Source of the DNA: Alicyclobacillus acidiphilus NBRC 100859
Lineage (GTDB): Bacteria > Bacillota > Bacilli > Alicyclobacillales > Alicyclobacillaceae
Length of the DNA: 59,816 nucleotides
Direction: 5' to 3'
Assembly: GCF_001544355.1 (NCBI RefSeq)
Contig: NZ_BCQI01000018.1
Location: 1-59,816, forward strand
The position numbers and the translations under genes were made by a program. Positions within the stretch are counted from its first letter, which is position 1. Each line of letters begins with the position of its first letter. Below the pieces are notes generated by a model that did no database searches, was not told the origin of the DNA, and worked only from the letters and a program-made list of their open reading frames with translations. Positions 44,109 through 52,655 of the stretch are shown one piece after another.

Positions 44109-44684
44109 TTATTGATCTACTGGTATGAGATACAACGTGACGCGTTGTCCAGTGACAAAGCAGCGGCGCTTCCAAAAGGTGTGGAACGGGTGATCGATCG
44201 GTTCTCCTGCATAAGTTTCCATAGTGGACCAATTCAAACGGTTCATTCCCCGCATAGCTCGAACGTTGTTGGCCGGAATGGCGCATACCAGCCAGTCCAC
44301 GCCATACACATGTCGTGCGAGATCGACCGCCCGTTCTTTACAGTACCTGTTCATTCCCGTCCCCCGAACCTCTGGCACCAGGTACGTGCCAAGTTCGAGA
44401 AACCGTGGACTGGTATCGTCGCCCGGATGCAAAAGCAGCACAATCAACCCCAGCGGCCTTCCATCCTCGCTGGTTAACACGTCGATTTGCCCCTCTTGCA
44501 ACCACGAACGAAACGCCCATTCGGCAAGTTGTTCCTCGAACCGATCATCCGTGCGGATATTGGAATCCCAATCTGGATCATCTCGATGCAGCCGGTACAG
44601 TTCGCGCAGGCAATCCCAATCGTTTGTTCGGAACACCGCCTTGCTGTCGGATTGAGGCGGGCCATCCATGTCACCATTGGCCAT
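44109..44684 (-). CDS. GNAT-family N-acetyltransferase (RimJ/RimL-like)
   Basis: A 191-residue acetyltransferase. The core strand LGLIVLLLHPGDDTSPRFLE and the acetyl-CoA region YLVPEVRGTGMNRYCKERAV (about residues 108-127) are followed by NNVRAMRGMNRLNW. ATG 44684 has GGAAG nearby; ATG 44705 in frame is an alternative. It is divergent from the XRE gene at 44784. Substrate unknown. Confidence 0.78.
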   Translation of the reverse strand: MANGDMDGPPQSDSKAVFRTNDWDCLRELYRLHRDDPDWDSNIRTDDRFEEQLAEWAFRSWLQEGQIDVLTSEDGRPLGLIVLLLHPGDDTSPRFLELGTYLVPEVRGTGMNRYCKERAVDLARHVYGVDWLVCAIPANNVRAMRGMNRLNWSTMETYAGEPIDHPFHTFWKRRCFVTGQRVTLYLIPVDQ

Positions 44685-44783
44685 GTTTTCACTTCCATTC
44701 CACAATCGAAAAATAGAACTACCGGAATCTGGGGGATTCTGATATGATTTTCACAATAGTAGAAAACACTTGGAGTGGTTCAA

Positions 44784-45005
44784 TTGACTGAACTGGCTCA
44801 GCGGCTAAAATACTACCGCAAATTGCGCAAGATGTCAGTTAGGGAGCTCGCAGCAGCTTCCAATGTGAGTGTAAGCTATATTTATGCCATCGAATCGGGG
44901 TCGAGGGGCAGCAATGTCGCGAAACTCGGACGGATCGCGCAGGCATTGCAGGTGCAGTTGAGCGATTTGTGGGGAGACGCTCGCCGCGATGGCCAAGATG
45001 AATGA
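44784..45005 (+). CDS. Small XRE-family regulator
   Basis: A 73-residue helix-turn-helix protein consisting of little more than the DNA-binding domain (LAQRLKYYRKLRKMSVRELA, VSVSYIYAIESGSRGSNVAK). TTG 44784 is eight bases after GGAG; a GTG at 44775 overlaps that site. It overlaps the next gene by 17 bases, suggesting the two work together, perhaps as a regulator with an interaction partner. Confidence 0.78.
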   Translation: MTELAQRLKYYRKLRKMSVRELAAASNVSVSYIYAIESGSRGSNVAKLGRIAQALQVQLSDLWGDARRDGQDE

Positions 45006-45636
45006 ACCGTGGTTGATTTTGGAGGAGGCCCGCAAGCAAAACGGATTTACACAGGCGCAGTGGTGTGAAGGAGTGTGCGCACAATCGCAGTACTCCCTCA
45101 TCGAACAAGGCGTACTCGTTCCTGACGATACGTTGATGGATGCATTTTTACACCGGTTGGCTCTCCCGGCAGCGTCGAGGGAGGATTTGGGCGAAGTTTG
45201 GAGACAGCACCGCCGCGCTATCGAACTGCAAATTCGATGGTGGCGGGCGTTTGTTCGAGGAAGCGCGCCATCTGTCGCGTTTGAAGCGCATGGGTTCGAA
45301 GCGGACGGGCAGGGGACGTCCGATTTGACCCTCGAGGCAGAGTGCTACAGTCTGTGGTGGTTGGCCAGAGATATGTCGCATCGGTCGCTCGGACGCGGTG
45401 CGGATGCAGATCCGGACCCTGTCGCATGCAAGGTATCGGCCTTGTGGAGGCGCGTGATTTCCGAAAGTCATCACATCCCCCGGCACATGCGAGCGCTTGG
45501 CGATCTTCGGTTGCGCGTCGTGCTTGCTTCCGTCGAAGCGATGGCGGCGAATCTCCATGGCCGGCACCAATCCAGCTGTCTGTGGCTCGCGCGCGCGAAC
45601 GATATGATCTTGCAGATCCCGAGTTATTGGGTGTAG
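44989..45636 (+). CDS. HTH-containing protein of unknown function
   Basis: A 215-residue protein. Residues ~8-60 look like a divergent helix-turn-helix (LEEARKQNGFTQAQWCEGVC, QYSLIEQGVLVPDDT). The remainder is all-helical and Trp/Arg-rich, similar in shape to the repeat domains of Rgg/ComR/PlcR-type regulators but shorter. ATG 44989 lies within the end of the small XRE gene. I cannot name a family with confidence. Co-expression with a single-domain XRE protein is the main clue. Confidence 0.65.
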   Translation: MAKMNEPWLILEEARKQNGFTQAQWCEGVCAQSQYSLIEQGVLVPDDTLMDAFLHRLALPAASREDLGEVWRQHRRAIELQIRWWRAFVRGSAPSVAFEAHGFEADGQGTSDLTLEAECYSLWWLARDMSHRSLGRGADADPDPVACKVSALWRRVISESHHIPRHMRALGDLRLRVVLASVEAMAANLHGRHQSSCLWLARANDMILQIPSYWV

Positions 45637-45673
45637 GGTGAACTAAGGAGCTTACGGTAGAGGTGGCGGCGCG

Positions 45674-45862
45674 ATGGCTACGGAAGAACAACGCGGATAC
45701 GAAGATGCGATTCACCAAATCCACAAGGCCTTGGAGCGGAGAAAGCATCATTTGTTGGAACAAGCTCCGAAATCCTGCGACGATGACACAAGCAAGCAGA
45801 TTCAGATCAGGCTGTCTGAAATTGACCACGTGATCGAGATTGTCCGATCACTCCATCGCTAG
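45674..45862 (+). CDS. Small helical hypothetical protein
   Basis: A 62-residue acidic/basic helical protein with a predicted coiled coil (IHQIHKALERRKHHLL, IRLSEIDHVIEIVRSLH). ATG 45674 follows GAGGTGG. It is unrecognised. It lies 37 bases after the HTH gene and before yerC. Confidence 0.6.
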   Translation: MATEEQRGYEDAIHQIHKALERRKHHLLEQAPKSCDDDTSKQIQIRLSEIDHVIEIVRSLHR

Positions 45863-45924
45863 GCAGGTTGAGAAGCGTCTGCTACACTTTCTTTAGTACG
45901 TCCACGTGGTAAAGGATGAAGGGC

Positions 45925-46221
45925 ATGACGCTCGAAAAATTGCGATCCGCTGACGTTGAGCATTTGTTCAAGGCCATTTTAGCCTTGGAGACAGAAGAGG
46001 AATGTTTCAGGTTTTTTGAGGACTTGTGTACAATTGGAGAGGTCCATTCCCTTGCACAGCGGCTTGCGGTTGCCCGGATGCTGCGAAATGGAGCGACCTA
46101 TCATACGATTGAAGAGGAGACCGGGGCAAGCACCGCGACCATCAGCCGAGTCAAGCGCTGCCTGTATTACGGTGCGGACGGGTATCGCCTGATTCTCGAT
46201 CGGATGGAAGAACGCTCATAA
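45925..46221 (+). CDS. yerC: YerC/YecD family TrpR-related regulator
   Basis: A 98-residue DNA-binding protein of the YerC/TrpR fold. The motif IGEVHSLAQRLAVARMLRNG and the helix-turn-helix TYHTIEEETGASTATISRVK are typical, and the C-terminus ends YGADGYRLIL as in Bacillus YerC. ATG 45925 is nine bases after AAAGG; the ATG at 45916 is too close. The regulated genes are not established. It precedes codY on the same strand by 195 bases. Confidence 0.9.
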   Translation: MTLEKLRSADVEHLFKAILALETEEECFRFFEDLCTIGEVHSLAQRLAVARMLRNGATYHTIEEETGASTATISRVKRCLYYGADGYRLILDRMEERS

Positions 46222-46416
46222 TTTGGCTCGCGAAAACATTTGACATTTCCCAACCTTCTTTGTAGTCTGCATATGGTGCGCAGATGTTCAATTTGGTGTA
46301 TTTTGGACTGCGTTGCGGATACTTACGTATAGACAAGTCGTTTGCATGTTGTGTTCAAGTCATGTTGTGTTTACGTATGATATCGACCTTATAGGGAAAA
46401 TAGGTGACGAATAACT

Positions 46417-47205
46417 GTGAGACTCTTGGAGCAGGTGCAGGAACTCGGACAATTACTCCATCGTTCTCAAGATCAGGTGGAATTTAGTGAAGTCGCAGAA
46501 TTTTTAAGCAAAGTGATGGCAAGCAACGTTTATATCGTTGGCCGAAAAGGGAAAATTCTTGGGTACGGCGTGGCAGAACACGCGCTGACCGAGGAATGGC
46601 TGGACATCATGACCAAAGATCAGCGTTTCCCAGGGGACTTCAACAAGCATTTGCTTCGAGTTGAACAGTCCATCGCGAATTTGACGGAAGAACAAAAGCA
46701 GCCGTTCTACGTGTTCTCGCCGGAAGAGAATGCGTCGTTCAAGGCCAAGTACATCGCCATCACGCCGGTGATTGGCGCGCGTGAGCGGCAAGGGACATTG
46801 GTCTTCGCGCGCTCGGAGCGTCCGTTTGATGAGGACGATATTGTGCTTGCCGAGTATGGTGCGACCATCGTGGCCTTGGAGATTGTCCATTCGCGTCAAC
46901 AGCAGAAGGAAGAAGAAGGGCGCCAGCGGGCATTGGCTCATCTTGCCGTAGAATCGCTCAGCTTTTCAGAACTGCAGGCAGCCAAATATTTGCTCGACGC
47001 CGTCCGCAATGCCGCTGACGGGATCGTCGTGAGCAGCCAGATCGCGGACGAGCATGGCGTGACGAGATCGGTTATCGTCAACAGCATCCGCAAACTCGAA
47101 AGCGCAGGGACCATCGAGAGCCGCTCGCTCGGTATGAAGGGGACACACCTTCGCATTCTCAATCACTTCGTCGAGGATGAAATCACGCGCCAGTTCGAGC
47201 GGTAA
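46417..47205 (+). CDS. codY: GTP-sensing transcriptional pleiotropic regulator CodY
   Basis: A 262-residue CodY that represses nutrient-stress genes when GTP and branched-chain amino acids are abundant. The N-terminal GAF domain (about 1-155) binds effector. The C-terminal winged helix includes EHGVTRSVIVNSIRKLESAG and GMKGTHLRILN. GTG 46417 follows AGGTGA. In B. subtilis codY is in the clpQ-clpY operon; here it stands alone behind yerC. The 195-base upstream gap has no gene and no clear CodY box that I could see. Confidence 0.95.
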   Translation: MRLLEQVQELGQLLHRSQDQVEFSEVAEFLSKVMASNVYIVGRKGKILGYGVAEHALTEEWLDIMTKDQRFPGDFNKHLLRVEQSIANLTEEQKQPFYVFSPEENASFKAKYIAITPVIGARERQGTLVFARSERPFDEDDIVLAEYGATIVALEIVHSRQQQKEEEGRQRALAHLAVESLSFSELQAAKYLLDAVRNAADGIVVSSQIADEHGVTRSVIVNSIRKLESAGTIESRSLGMKGTHLRILNHFVEDEITRQFER

Positions 47206-47353
47206 ATATGTGCGGCGCGGCGGCGGCTGGCGTGTGGTGCGGTGCCCGGGTGTCCCGCCCGATCGCGCCAGTCCGCCGCCTCGATGTGATTGTATCGCTT
47301 GGACCGCGAGCTGACGTGGCAAACGCAGCGGATCGAATGGAGCGGGACAGGGA

Positions 47354-47546
47354 CGAATAAGCGGCCCACGGCCGCTTATTCGAACGAGAACGGATAGAAT
47401 GGGGAAAATAAGCGGCCGGTGGCCGCTTATTTCTCCGAAATCGGGCGGATGGCCTGGTGTGGGGGCGATTTAAGCAGCCCAGGGTTGCTTATTCGTCGTG
47501 GATCAGACGATTCGACACAAATAAGCGGCCCTAGGCCGCTTATTTG
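47354..47546. repeat. Palindromic repeat locus 4
   Basis: Three perfect members, 47354-47382, 47406-47432 and 47518-47546, each have AATAAGCGGCC and GGCCGCTTATT arms. One ~85-base unit (47471-47546) carries the conserved spacer in the orientation of locus 1. It lies between convergent codY and the M20 peptidase gene (47206-47655, otherwise GC-rich and gene-free). Confidence 0.88.
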
Positions 47547-47655
47547 CTGACGCCGCCGCCCCGCGGAGCGCCCCGCCCGATCGCGCCAGTCCGCCGCCCC
47601 GTTTGGTTTTTTGCGGTGGTCCGGCGTTTCAAGGCGATACAAAGTTGGCCGGACT

Positions 47656-49035
47656 TCATCGGGACGACCATGTGTCGCCGAGTTGGCTGTAATAGTAGCA
47701 TAGGGTGCGCAGCCCTCGGTCGAAGTTGTCGAGGGAAAAGCGTTCGTTTGGCGCATGGAACCGATCCTCGTTCAACCCAAAGCCCATCAGGACCACCGGT
47801 ACCTTCAGCAGTTGCGAGAACGTTTCGACCACCGGGATCGATCCGCCCATCCGCGTGAACACAGCCTTGTTTGGATATGCGTACGCGTACGCCTCAGCGG
47901 CAAGTTGAATGGCTGGGTGATCATACGGAGCCAAGTACGGTTTGCCGCCGTGTCCCTTGTGGAAGATGGCGACGGCGCCTTTTGGCTGGTGCTTTTTCAC
48001 ATGTTCGGCGATCCGCTCCAGCACATGGTCGGATTTCTGGTTTGGAACCAAGCGGCATGTGATTTTGGCCGTAGCCACGCTGGGGATGACGGTCTTTGTG
48101 CCTTCTCCTTGAAAACCTCCGGAAATGCCGTTGATCTCGAGTGTGGGACGGACCCACACACGTTCCAGCGTCGAATAGCCCGGTTCGCCATGCAGAGCGG
48201 TCAGCCCGAGCGACTTCCTGTACGCTTCGTCATCGTGGCCCAGCGTCGCGTAGCCCGCTCGCTCTTCTGCCGACGGTTCGAGGACGTCGTCGTAAAAGCC
48301 GTCGACCGTGACGCGGCCGTCGGGATCGTGAAAGGTGCTGAGCAATTCGACCAAAGCATGGACGGCATTCGGCACGGCGCCGCCGTAGAGGCCGGAGTGG
48401 AGGTCTGACGAAGCGGTTCTGAGCTCGACTTCGCCCGCCGCCAGTCCGCGCAAACCGTACACGATGGCGGGCAGGTCCGGGCGGATCATCGTCGTGTCGG
48501 AAATGAGCACCATGTCGGCCGCAAAGATGTCGCGGTGCTCGTCCAGGAAGGCGTCCAGGTGTTTCGATCCGACTTCTTCCTCGCCCTCGATGCAAAACTT
48601 GACGTTGACCGGCAGCGTTCCTCGCACCGCTAGCAGTGCTTCGAGCGCTTTGATGTGCAGAAATGTGGGCCCCTTATCGTCGCTGGCCCCGCGAGCGTAC
48701 AGATGGTTGTCGCGGACGGTCGGCTCAAACGGCGGCGACTCCCAAAGCTCAATCGGATCGACCGGCTGAACATCGTAGTGGCCGTAGACCAGCACGGTCG
48801 GCGCGTTTGGCCTGTGCAGCCAATCGGCGTACACGACGGGATGGCCAGGTGTGTCCATGATGGCGGCGTGATGGAACCCGGCCCTGCTCAAGCTGTCCCG
48901 GATCCACTCGGCCGCCCGGCGGACGTCGCCGCGATGTTCGCTGAGCGCGCTGATGGACGGGATCGACAACAGTTGCTTGAGTTCTTGCAACTGGCGATCC
49001 CGCTCTTTGACCAAGTAATCTTCAATGTCTTGCAC
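47656..49035 (-). CDS. M20-family dipeptidase/amidohydrolase
   Basis: A 459-residue zinc peptidase. Metal ligands are visible in VLVYGHYDVQP, GASDDKGP, IEGEEEVGS and SDTTM, with the dimerisation-domain histidine in SSDLHSGLYGG and the C-terminal ligand region RMGGSIPVVETF. It should hydrolyse dipeptides or N-acyl amino acids. GTG 49035 is eight bases after GAGAGGAG; the frame extends far upstream without another ribosome site. It is convergent with codY and divergent from the serine acetyltransferase. Confidence 0.92.
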   Translation of the reverse strand: MQDIEDYLVKERDRQLQELKQLLSIPSISALSEHRGDVRRAAEWIRDSLSRAGFHHAAIMDTPGHPVVYADWLHRPNAPTVLVYGHYDVQPVDPIELWESPPFEPTVRDNHLYARGASDDKGPTFLHIKALEALLAVRGTLPVNVKFCIEGEEEVGSKHLDAFLDEHRDIFAADMVLISDTTMIRPDLPAIVYGLRGLAAGEVELRTASSDLHSGLYGGAVPNAVHALVELLSTFHDPDGRVTVDGFYDDVLEPSAEERAGYATLGHDDEAYRKSLGLTALHGEPGYSTLERVWVRPTLEINGISGGFQGEGTKTVIPSVATAKITCRLVPNQKSDHVLERIAEHVKKHQPKGAVAIFHKGHGGKPYLAPYDHPAIQLAAEAYAYAYPNKAVFTRMGGSIPVVETFSQLLKVPVVLMGFGLNEDRFHAPNERFSLDNFDRGLRTLCYYYSQLGDTWSSR

Positions 49036-49233
49036 TTGGCATACTCCTCTCTTGGCTTGTCGAACAGTGAACGCTTCTCTTCGCAAACGAGCATACCGTA
49101 AAAGCGCGGGACAGGGAAATGGAAGGGCCAAAGCCAAGTTAACAAGTCGGCATGCAGAGTTTTTTGCTGACAGCGAACGATGTATACTCATAAAGAATGT
49201 CGGCGGCGCCATGGAGCAGGAGGAGATACAGGG

Positions 49234-50103
49234 ATGGACACCCAGGAAATTGCCACGCATTTAGTGCGCAATAGTTATCGCATGTTCAAGGGTCGCACCT
49301 GTCATCCAGAACCGGATGCGATTCGGCAAATAGTCCTCTTGGTTAGAGCATCCTTGTTGCCCAACTATTTCGAGGTTCAGGCTCAAAGTTCATTGACTGC
49401 GACGATAGAGCAATTGCGCAAAGTGCTGACAGAACAAATTCATCGCGCCACATATCAAGAGTGTATGGGAAAGGGCGGCACCGCGGAGACGCACGACGCC
49501 GCACGCAACACGGCAGACAAATTCATCGAGCAATTGCCGCTGCTGCAAGACCTGTTTTATGAAGACGTGATTGAAACATTGAACGGTGATCCTGCGGCCA
49601 CAGGCAGCGACGAGATCATCTTGACGTATCCTGGCGTATTGGCGCTTGGTATTTATCGCATGGCCCATCTTCTCTATGGTTTGAACGTCCCGTTGCTGCC
49701 GCGCATGATGACGGAATATGGCCATCGCCTCACGGGTATCGATTTGCATCCGGGCGCGACGATTGGGCGTGGCATCATGATCGATCACGGCACGGGCATC
49801 GTCGTCGGGGAGACGGCGGTCGTCGGGAACCACGTGAAATTTTACCAGGGCGTTACGCTCGGCGCGCTGTATTTTCCCAAAGACGAGGCTGGGGAACTGA
49901 TCCGCCAGGTCAAGCGCCATCCGACCGTCGAGGATTACGTGGTTTTGTACGCCAATTCGACGGTTCTGGGCGGAGACACCGTCATCGGTCATCATAGTGT
50001 GATTGGATCGAACGCGTGGGTCACTGAGTCCGTTTCGCCGTACAGCAAGGTCGTGTACGAGACCGAGAGCATTGTCCGGCCGCGCGGGATTCAACACTCC
50101 TGA
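49234..50103 (+). CDS. Serine O-acetyltransferase (EpsC/CysE type)
   Basis: A 289-residue serine acetyltransferase making O-acetylserine for cysteine synthesis. The N-terminal helical domain is followed by a left-handed beta-helix of hexapeptide repeats (HPGATIGRGIMIDHGTGIVVG, GVTLGALYF, VLGGDTVIGHHSVIG). It belongs to the longer EpsC-type group. ATG 49234 follows AGGAGGAG. It would use sulfide from the cysH-cysI operon in the same window, via cysteine synthase elsewhere. No T-box is visible in the 198-base upstream gap. Confidence 0.92.
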   Translation: MDTQEIATHLVRNSYRMFKGRTCHPEPDAIRQIVLLVRASLLPNYFEVQAQSSLTATIEQLRKVLTEQIHRATYQECMGKGGTAETHDAARNTADKFIEQLPLLQDLFYEDVIETLNGDPAATGSDEIILTYPGVLALGIYRMAHLLYGLNVPLLPRMMTEYGHRLTGIDLHPGATIGRGIMIDHGTGIVVGETAVVGNHVKFYQGVTLGALYFPKDEAGELIRQVKRHPTVEDYVVLYANSTVLGGDTVIGHHSVIGSNAWVTESVSPYSKVVYETESIVRPRGIQHS

Positions 50104-50213
50104 CAAGCGTCTTGGAACTGACGATAGATTTGGACAGATTGAGAAATCTTTGGCTGGGGCATGGAAAAATTTCCGCATCTGTGTTAACGTTGTGGTAACC
50201 CTTTACCCCTGAT

Positions 50214-50246
50214 TGGGCCACCTGCAAAGGTGTCCCTCTTTTTTTG
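50214..50246 (+). terminator. Rho-independent terminator
   Basis: GGGCCACCT pairs imperfectly with AGGTGTCCC around GCAA, followed by CTCTTTTTTTG. It lies ~110 bases past the serine acetyltransferase stop and just before the GIY-YIG gene. Confidence 0.65.
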
Positions 50247-50279
50247 TCTTCATGCATATCGATGCGAGGTGACCACGGC

Positions 50280-50561
50280 ATGACGGACCATTATGTCTAT
50301 GTCGTCGAGTGTTCGGATGGTACGCTTTATACAGGGTATGCACGAGACGTAGCACGGAGAATTGCGGCGCACAACGCTGGAAAAGGCGCCAAGTACACAC
50401 GCGGAAGGACGCCTGTCCGCTTGGTCCACGTGGAAACGTTTGAGGAAAAATCAGACGCGCTCCGCCGCGAGCGGTCATTGAAGCGGCTATCGCGCCCGGA
50501 AAAGCTGAAGCTCGTGCATTCGCATACCATATCCCTTGAATCATCTCCAAAAATTCTATAG
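50280..50561 (+). CDS. GIY-YIG nuclease-fold protein
   Basis: A 93-residue YhbQ/YazA-type protein. The motif appears as YVYVVECSDGTLYTGYA, followed by the conserved Arg and His/Asn in DVARRIAAHNAGKGAKYT and a terminal helix RRERSLKRLSRPEK. It is a stand-alone nuclease-fold domain whose cellular role is unresolved. ATG 50280 follows GAGGTGA; a longer frame adds 12 residues without a better site. Confidence 0.9.
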   Translation: MTDHYVYVVECSDGTLYTGYARDVARRIAAHNAGKGAKYTRGRTPVRLVHVETFEEKSDALRRERSLKRLSRPEKLKLVHSHTISLESSPKIL

Positions 50562-50620
50562 ACGATACGCACGAAATGAAGTATTCTGATTCCCATGGCA
50601 GTCCACCAGTGGAGGATCGT

Positions 50621-52516
50621 ATGGGAATTCTTCTGCTTCGCACCAAATACGGCTTTCTTGTATCGTCGCAATTCCTTTCGCAAATTGGCGACGCGTTTTT
50701 GCGCACGGCCCTACTCGTTCTCGTGGCCAAGCACTTTGGGACGAGTCCAGTGGGCATCAGCTTAATCCTAGTCGCCGATTTGCTTCCCTCTATCGTGTTG
50801 GGCCCGTTTGCCGGCGTGATCGCGGATCGATACAACCGCAAACACATCATGCTCGCGGCCGACTTGCTCCGGGCTCTCGTCGTTCTCGGACTTCTTGCAA
50901 CGCTCGGTCTTCATTCGTTTTTTCTCACATTCGCCCTGGTTTTGATTCTTGGCTTTGTCACTTCGTTCTACGGTCCGGCCAAAAGCGCGGCGATTCCGGC
51001 GATCGTCGGCGATGATCACATCGGCGATGCCATTGGTCTCTCCCAGTCCGTGTCCGCACTGACACAGATTGTCGGCATGGCCTTGGGCGGTGTGTCCGCC
51101 GGCTTATTTGGCATCGGTCACTCGTTTTTGATGGACATGGTCTCGTTTCTGCTCTCCGCGGCTCTCACGCTGCCTCTGCCGAGCCTGGCCGCTCCGGCTA
51201 GCGAGGGTGAAGCAGGGGGGATGTTCAATTTCGGCTTCGCAGGCGGCTTTGACGCGATTCGCGAAGCCCCGATCCTTCGCTTCCTGCTCATCATGCTTCT
51301 CCCTGTCACGTTTGTGCTCGGCATATTCAACACGGCACAGTCGTCCGTGCTCTTGCAGTCGTTGCACCTCTCATCGTCCATGTATGGTTACAACGAGGCC
51401 TGTTTCGGCGTTGGCTCGATTGTCGGCGCCACGTTGGGATCGCGATTGCTCAAGCGAATTCGGGCCGGTTCGCTGCTGAACGGCGCCATCGGGGTGCTCG
51501 GTCTCTCGTTTGTCGGCGTTGTCGGTGTCGTCTGGGCGCGCGATCACGCCTCCTTTCTGACATCGATGGCAAGTGCGTTCGCATGGTCCGCCTTGCTGGG
51601 CGTGATTGTTCCCATCATCAACGTCCCCGTCAATACGCTTTTTCTGCGTGCCACGCCAGCGCAGGTTCGCGGCAGGTGCGCGGCCCTTCTGCAAGGCAGC
51701 GTCAACCTGTGCACGTTGATTGGACTCTTGATGGCCGGTGTGCTGGGTTCCGCAGTCGGCAGTGTCGCCATGACCTGGGGAAGCGGCGTGCTGCTCGTCC
51801 TGATCGTGTTGTGCATCCCGTTTGCCAAAGGCTTCAAGTCGCTCCAAATGGACGTCAAACAGCCCAGCCCTGGTGACCATCGCAGCGAGGTTCGCGAGCC
51901 AGTTTCCCTCATCTCGCCAGCGACGTTGGCGGCGCCGGCGCCAGTATCCGCCGTGATCGAGGACATGCATACCCTGTCGCTGCTGAACGAGCCAGAGGGG
52001 TTGGCTGTCATGGCCGCACTTGAATCGGGGCCAAAGGCCATCGACGAGCTTCACGTGGACCTCGTGAACGTCGGGATCGCGGTGTCGCGGGATACGCTCG
52101 ACACCTTGCTGAACCGCATGGCCGACTCACACCTGCTGACGCGGTTGGATCTCGACGGCATCCCGCAGTATCGCGCTGCAGGAGAGTACAATGTGCCTGT
52201 CGCAGTGCTGCGCTCCAATCCTGCTTACGCAGAACAAGCGCTCTTGCGCTACGTCGACGAAGCTCGACGACGGCTGCTCGACGACATATACGGTCAAAGC
52301 GGGCTACCGGGCCCAGGCAAGGTGCGCATGAGCCTCGACATGAAACTCCTGAGTGAAGAAGAGTGGCTGCGCCACAGCCTGAGGGGTGAATCGGCTGGAT
52401 CCGCGGCGGATGATGACGGAGAAAACGGCGGATCGGGAACGGCGAGCGATGCCGCGCAGGATCCGGATGGAAAGCACCTGTATGTTGAAGTGAGGATGAG
52501 CTACCGGCTGAGGTAA
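50621..52516 (+). CDS. MFS transporter with C-terminal winged-helix-like domain
   Basis: A 631-residue protein. Residues ~1-405 are a 12-segment MFS permease of the MFS_3/EntS-like exporter class (FLSQIGDAFLRTALLV, AGVIADRYNRKHIMLAADLL, GFVTSFYGPAKSAAIPAIV). After a linker, residues ~455-580 form an ArsR/winged-helix-like region (ALESGPKAIDELHVDLVN, VSRDTLDTLLNRMADSHLLT) and a domain with an acidic, low-complexity tail. ATG 50621 follows TGGAGG. The cytoplasmic extension is unusual for an exporter and may sense or bind something. Substrate unknown. Confidence 0.82.
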   Translation: MGILLLRTKYGFLVSSQFLSQIGDAFLRTALLVLVAKHFGTSPVGISLILVADLLPSIVLGPFAGVIADRYNRKHIMLAADLLRALVVLGLLATLGLHSFFLTFALVLILGFVTSFYGPAKSAAIPAIVGDDHIGDAIGLSQSVSALTQIVGMALGGVSAGLFGIGHSFLMDMVSFLLSAALTLPLPSLAAPASEGEAGGMFNFGFAGGFDAIREAPILRFLLIMLLPVTFVLGIFNTAQSSVLLQSLHLSSSMYGYNEACFGVGSIVGATLGSRLLKRIRAGSLLNGAIGVLGLSFVGVVGVVWARDHASFLTSMASAFAWSALLGVIVPIINVPVNTLFLRATPAQVRGRCAALLQGSVNLCTLIGLLMAGVLGSAVGSVAMTWGSGVLLVLIVLCIPFAKGFKSLQMDVKQPSPGDHRSEVREPVSLISPATLAAPAPVSAVIEDMHTLSLLNEPEGLAVMAALESGPKAIDELHVDLVNVGIAVSRDTLDTLLNRMADSHLLTRLDLDGIPQYRAAGEYNVPVAVLRSNPAYAEQALLRYVDEARRRLLDDIYGQSGLPGPGKVRMSLDMKLLSEEEWLRHSLRGESAGSAADDDGENGGSGTASDAAQDPDGKHLYVEVRMSYRLR

Positions 52517-52655
52517 GTCGTTCGACTCATTGCGTACCAGGGAAGTGGCCAGGGCTGCGGGCGGGAAGCGGAGGGGGCGACGCTCGGCCCCCGCCTCTGT
52601 TACGGCCCTGAGCGCAGGCCGGGTCGTCTCTCGCCCCTCCGGCCCACGTTTCAAG

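Noticed and set aside
46222-46416. Possible CodY autoregulatory box before codY
   Set aside because: No convincing match to AATTTTCWGAAAATT was found by eye.
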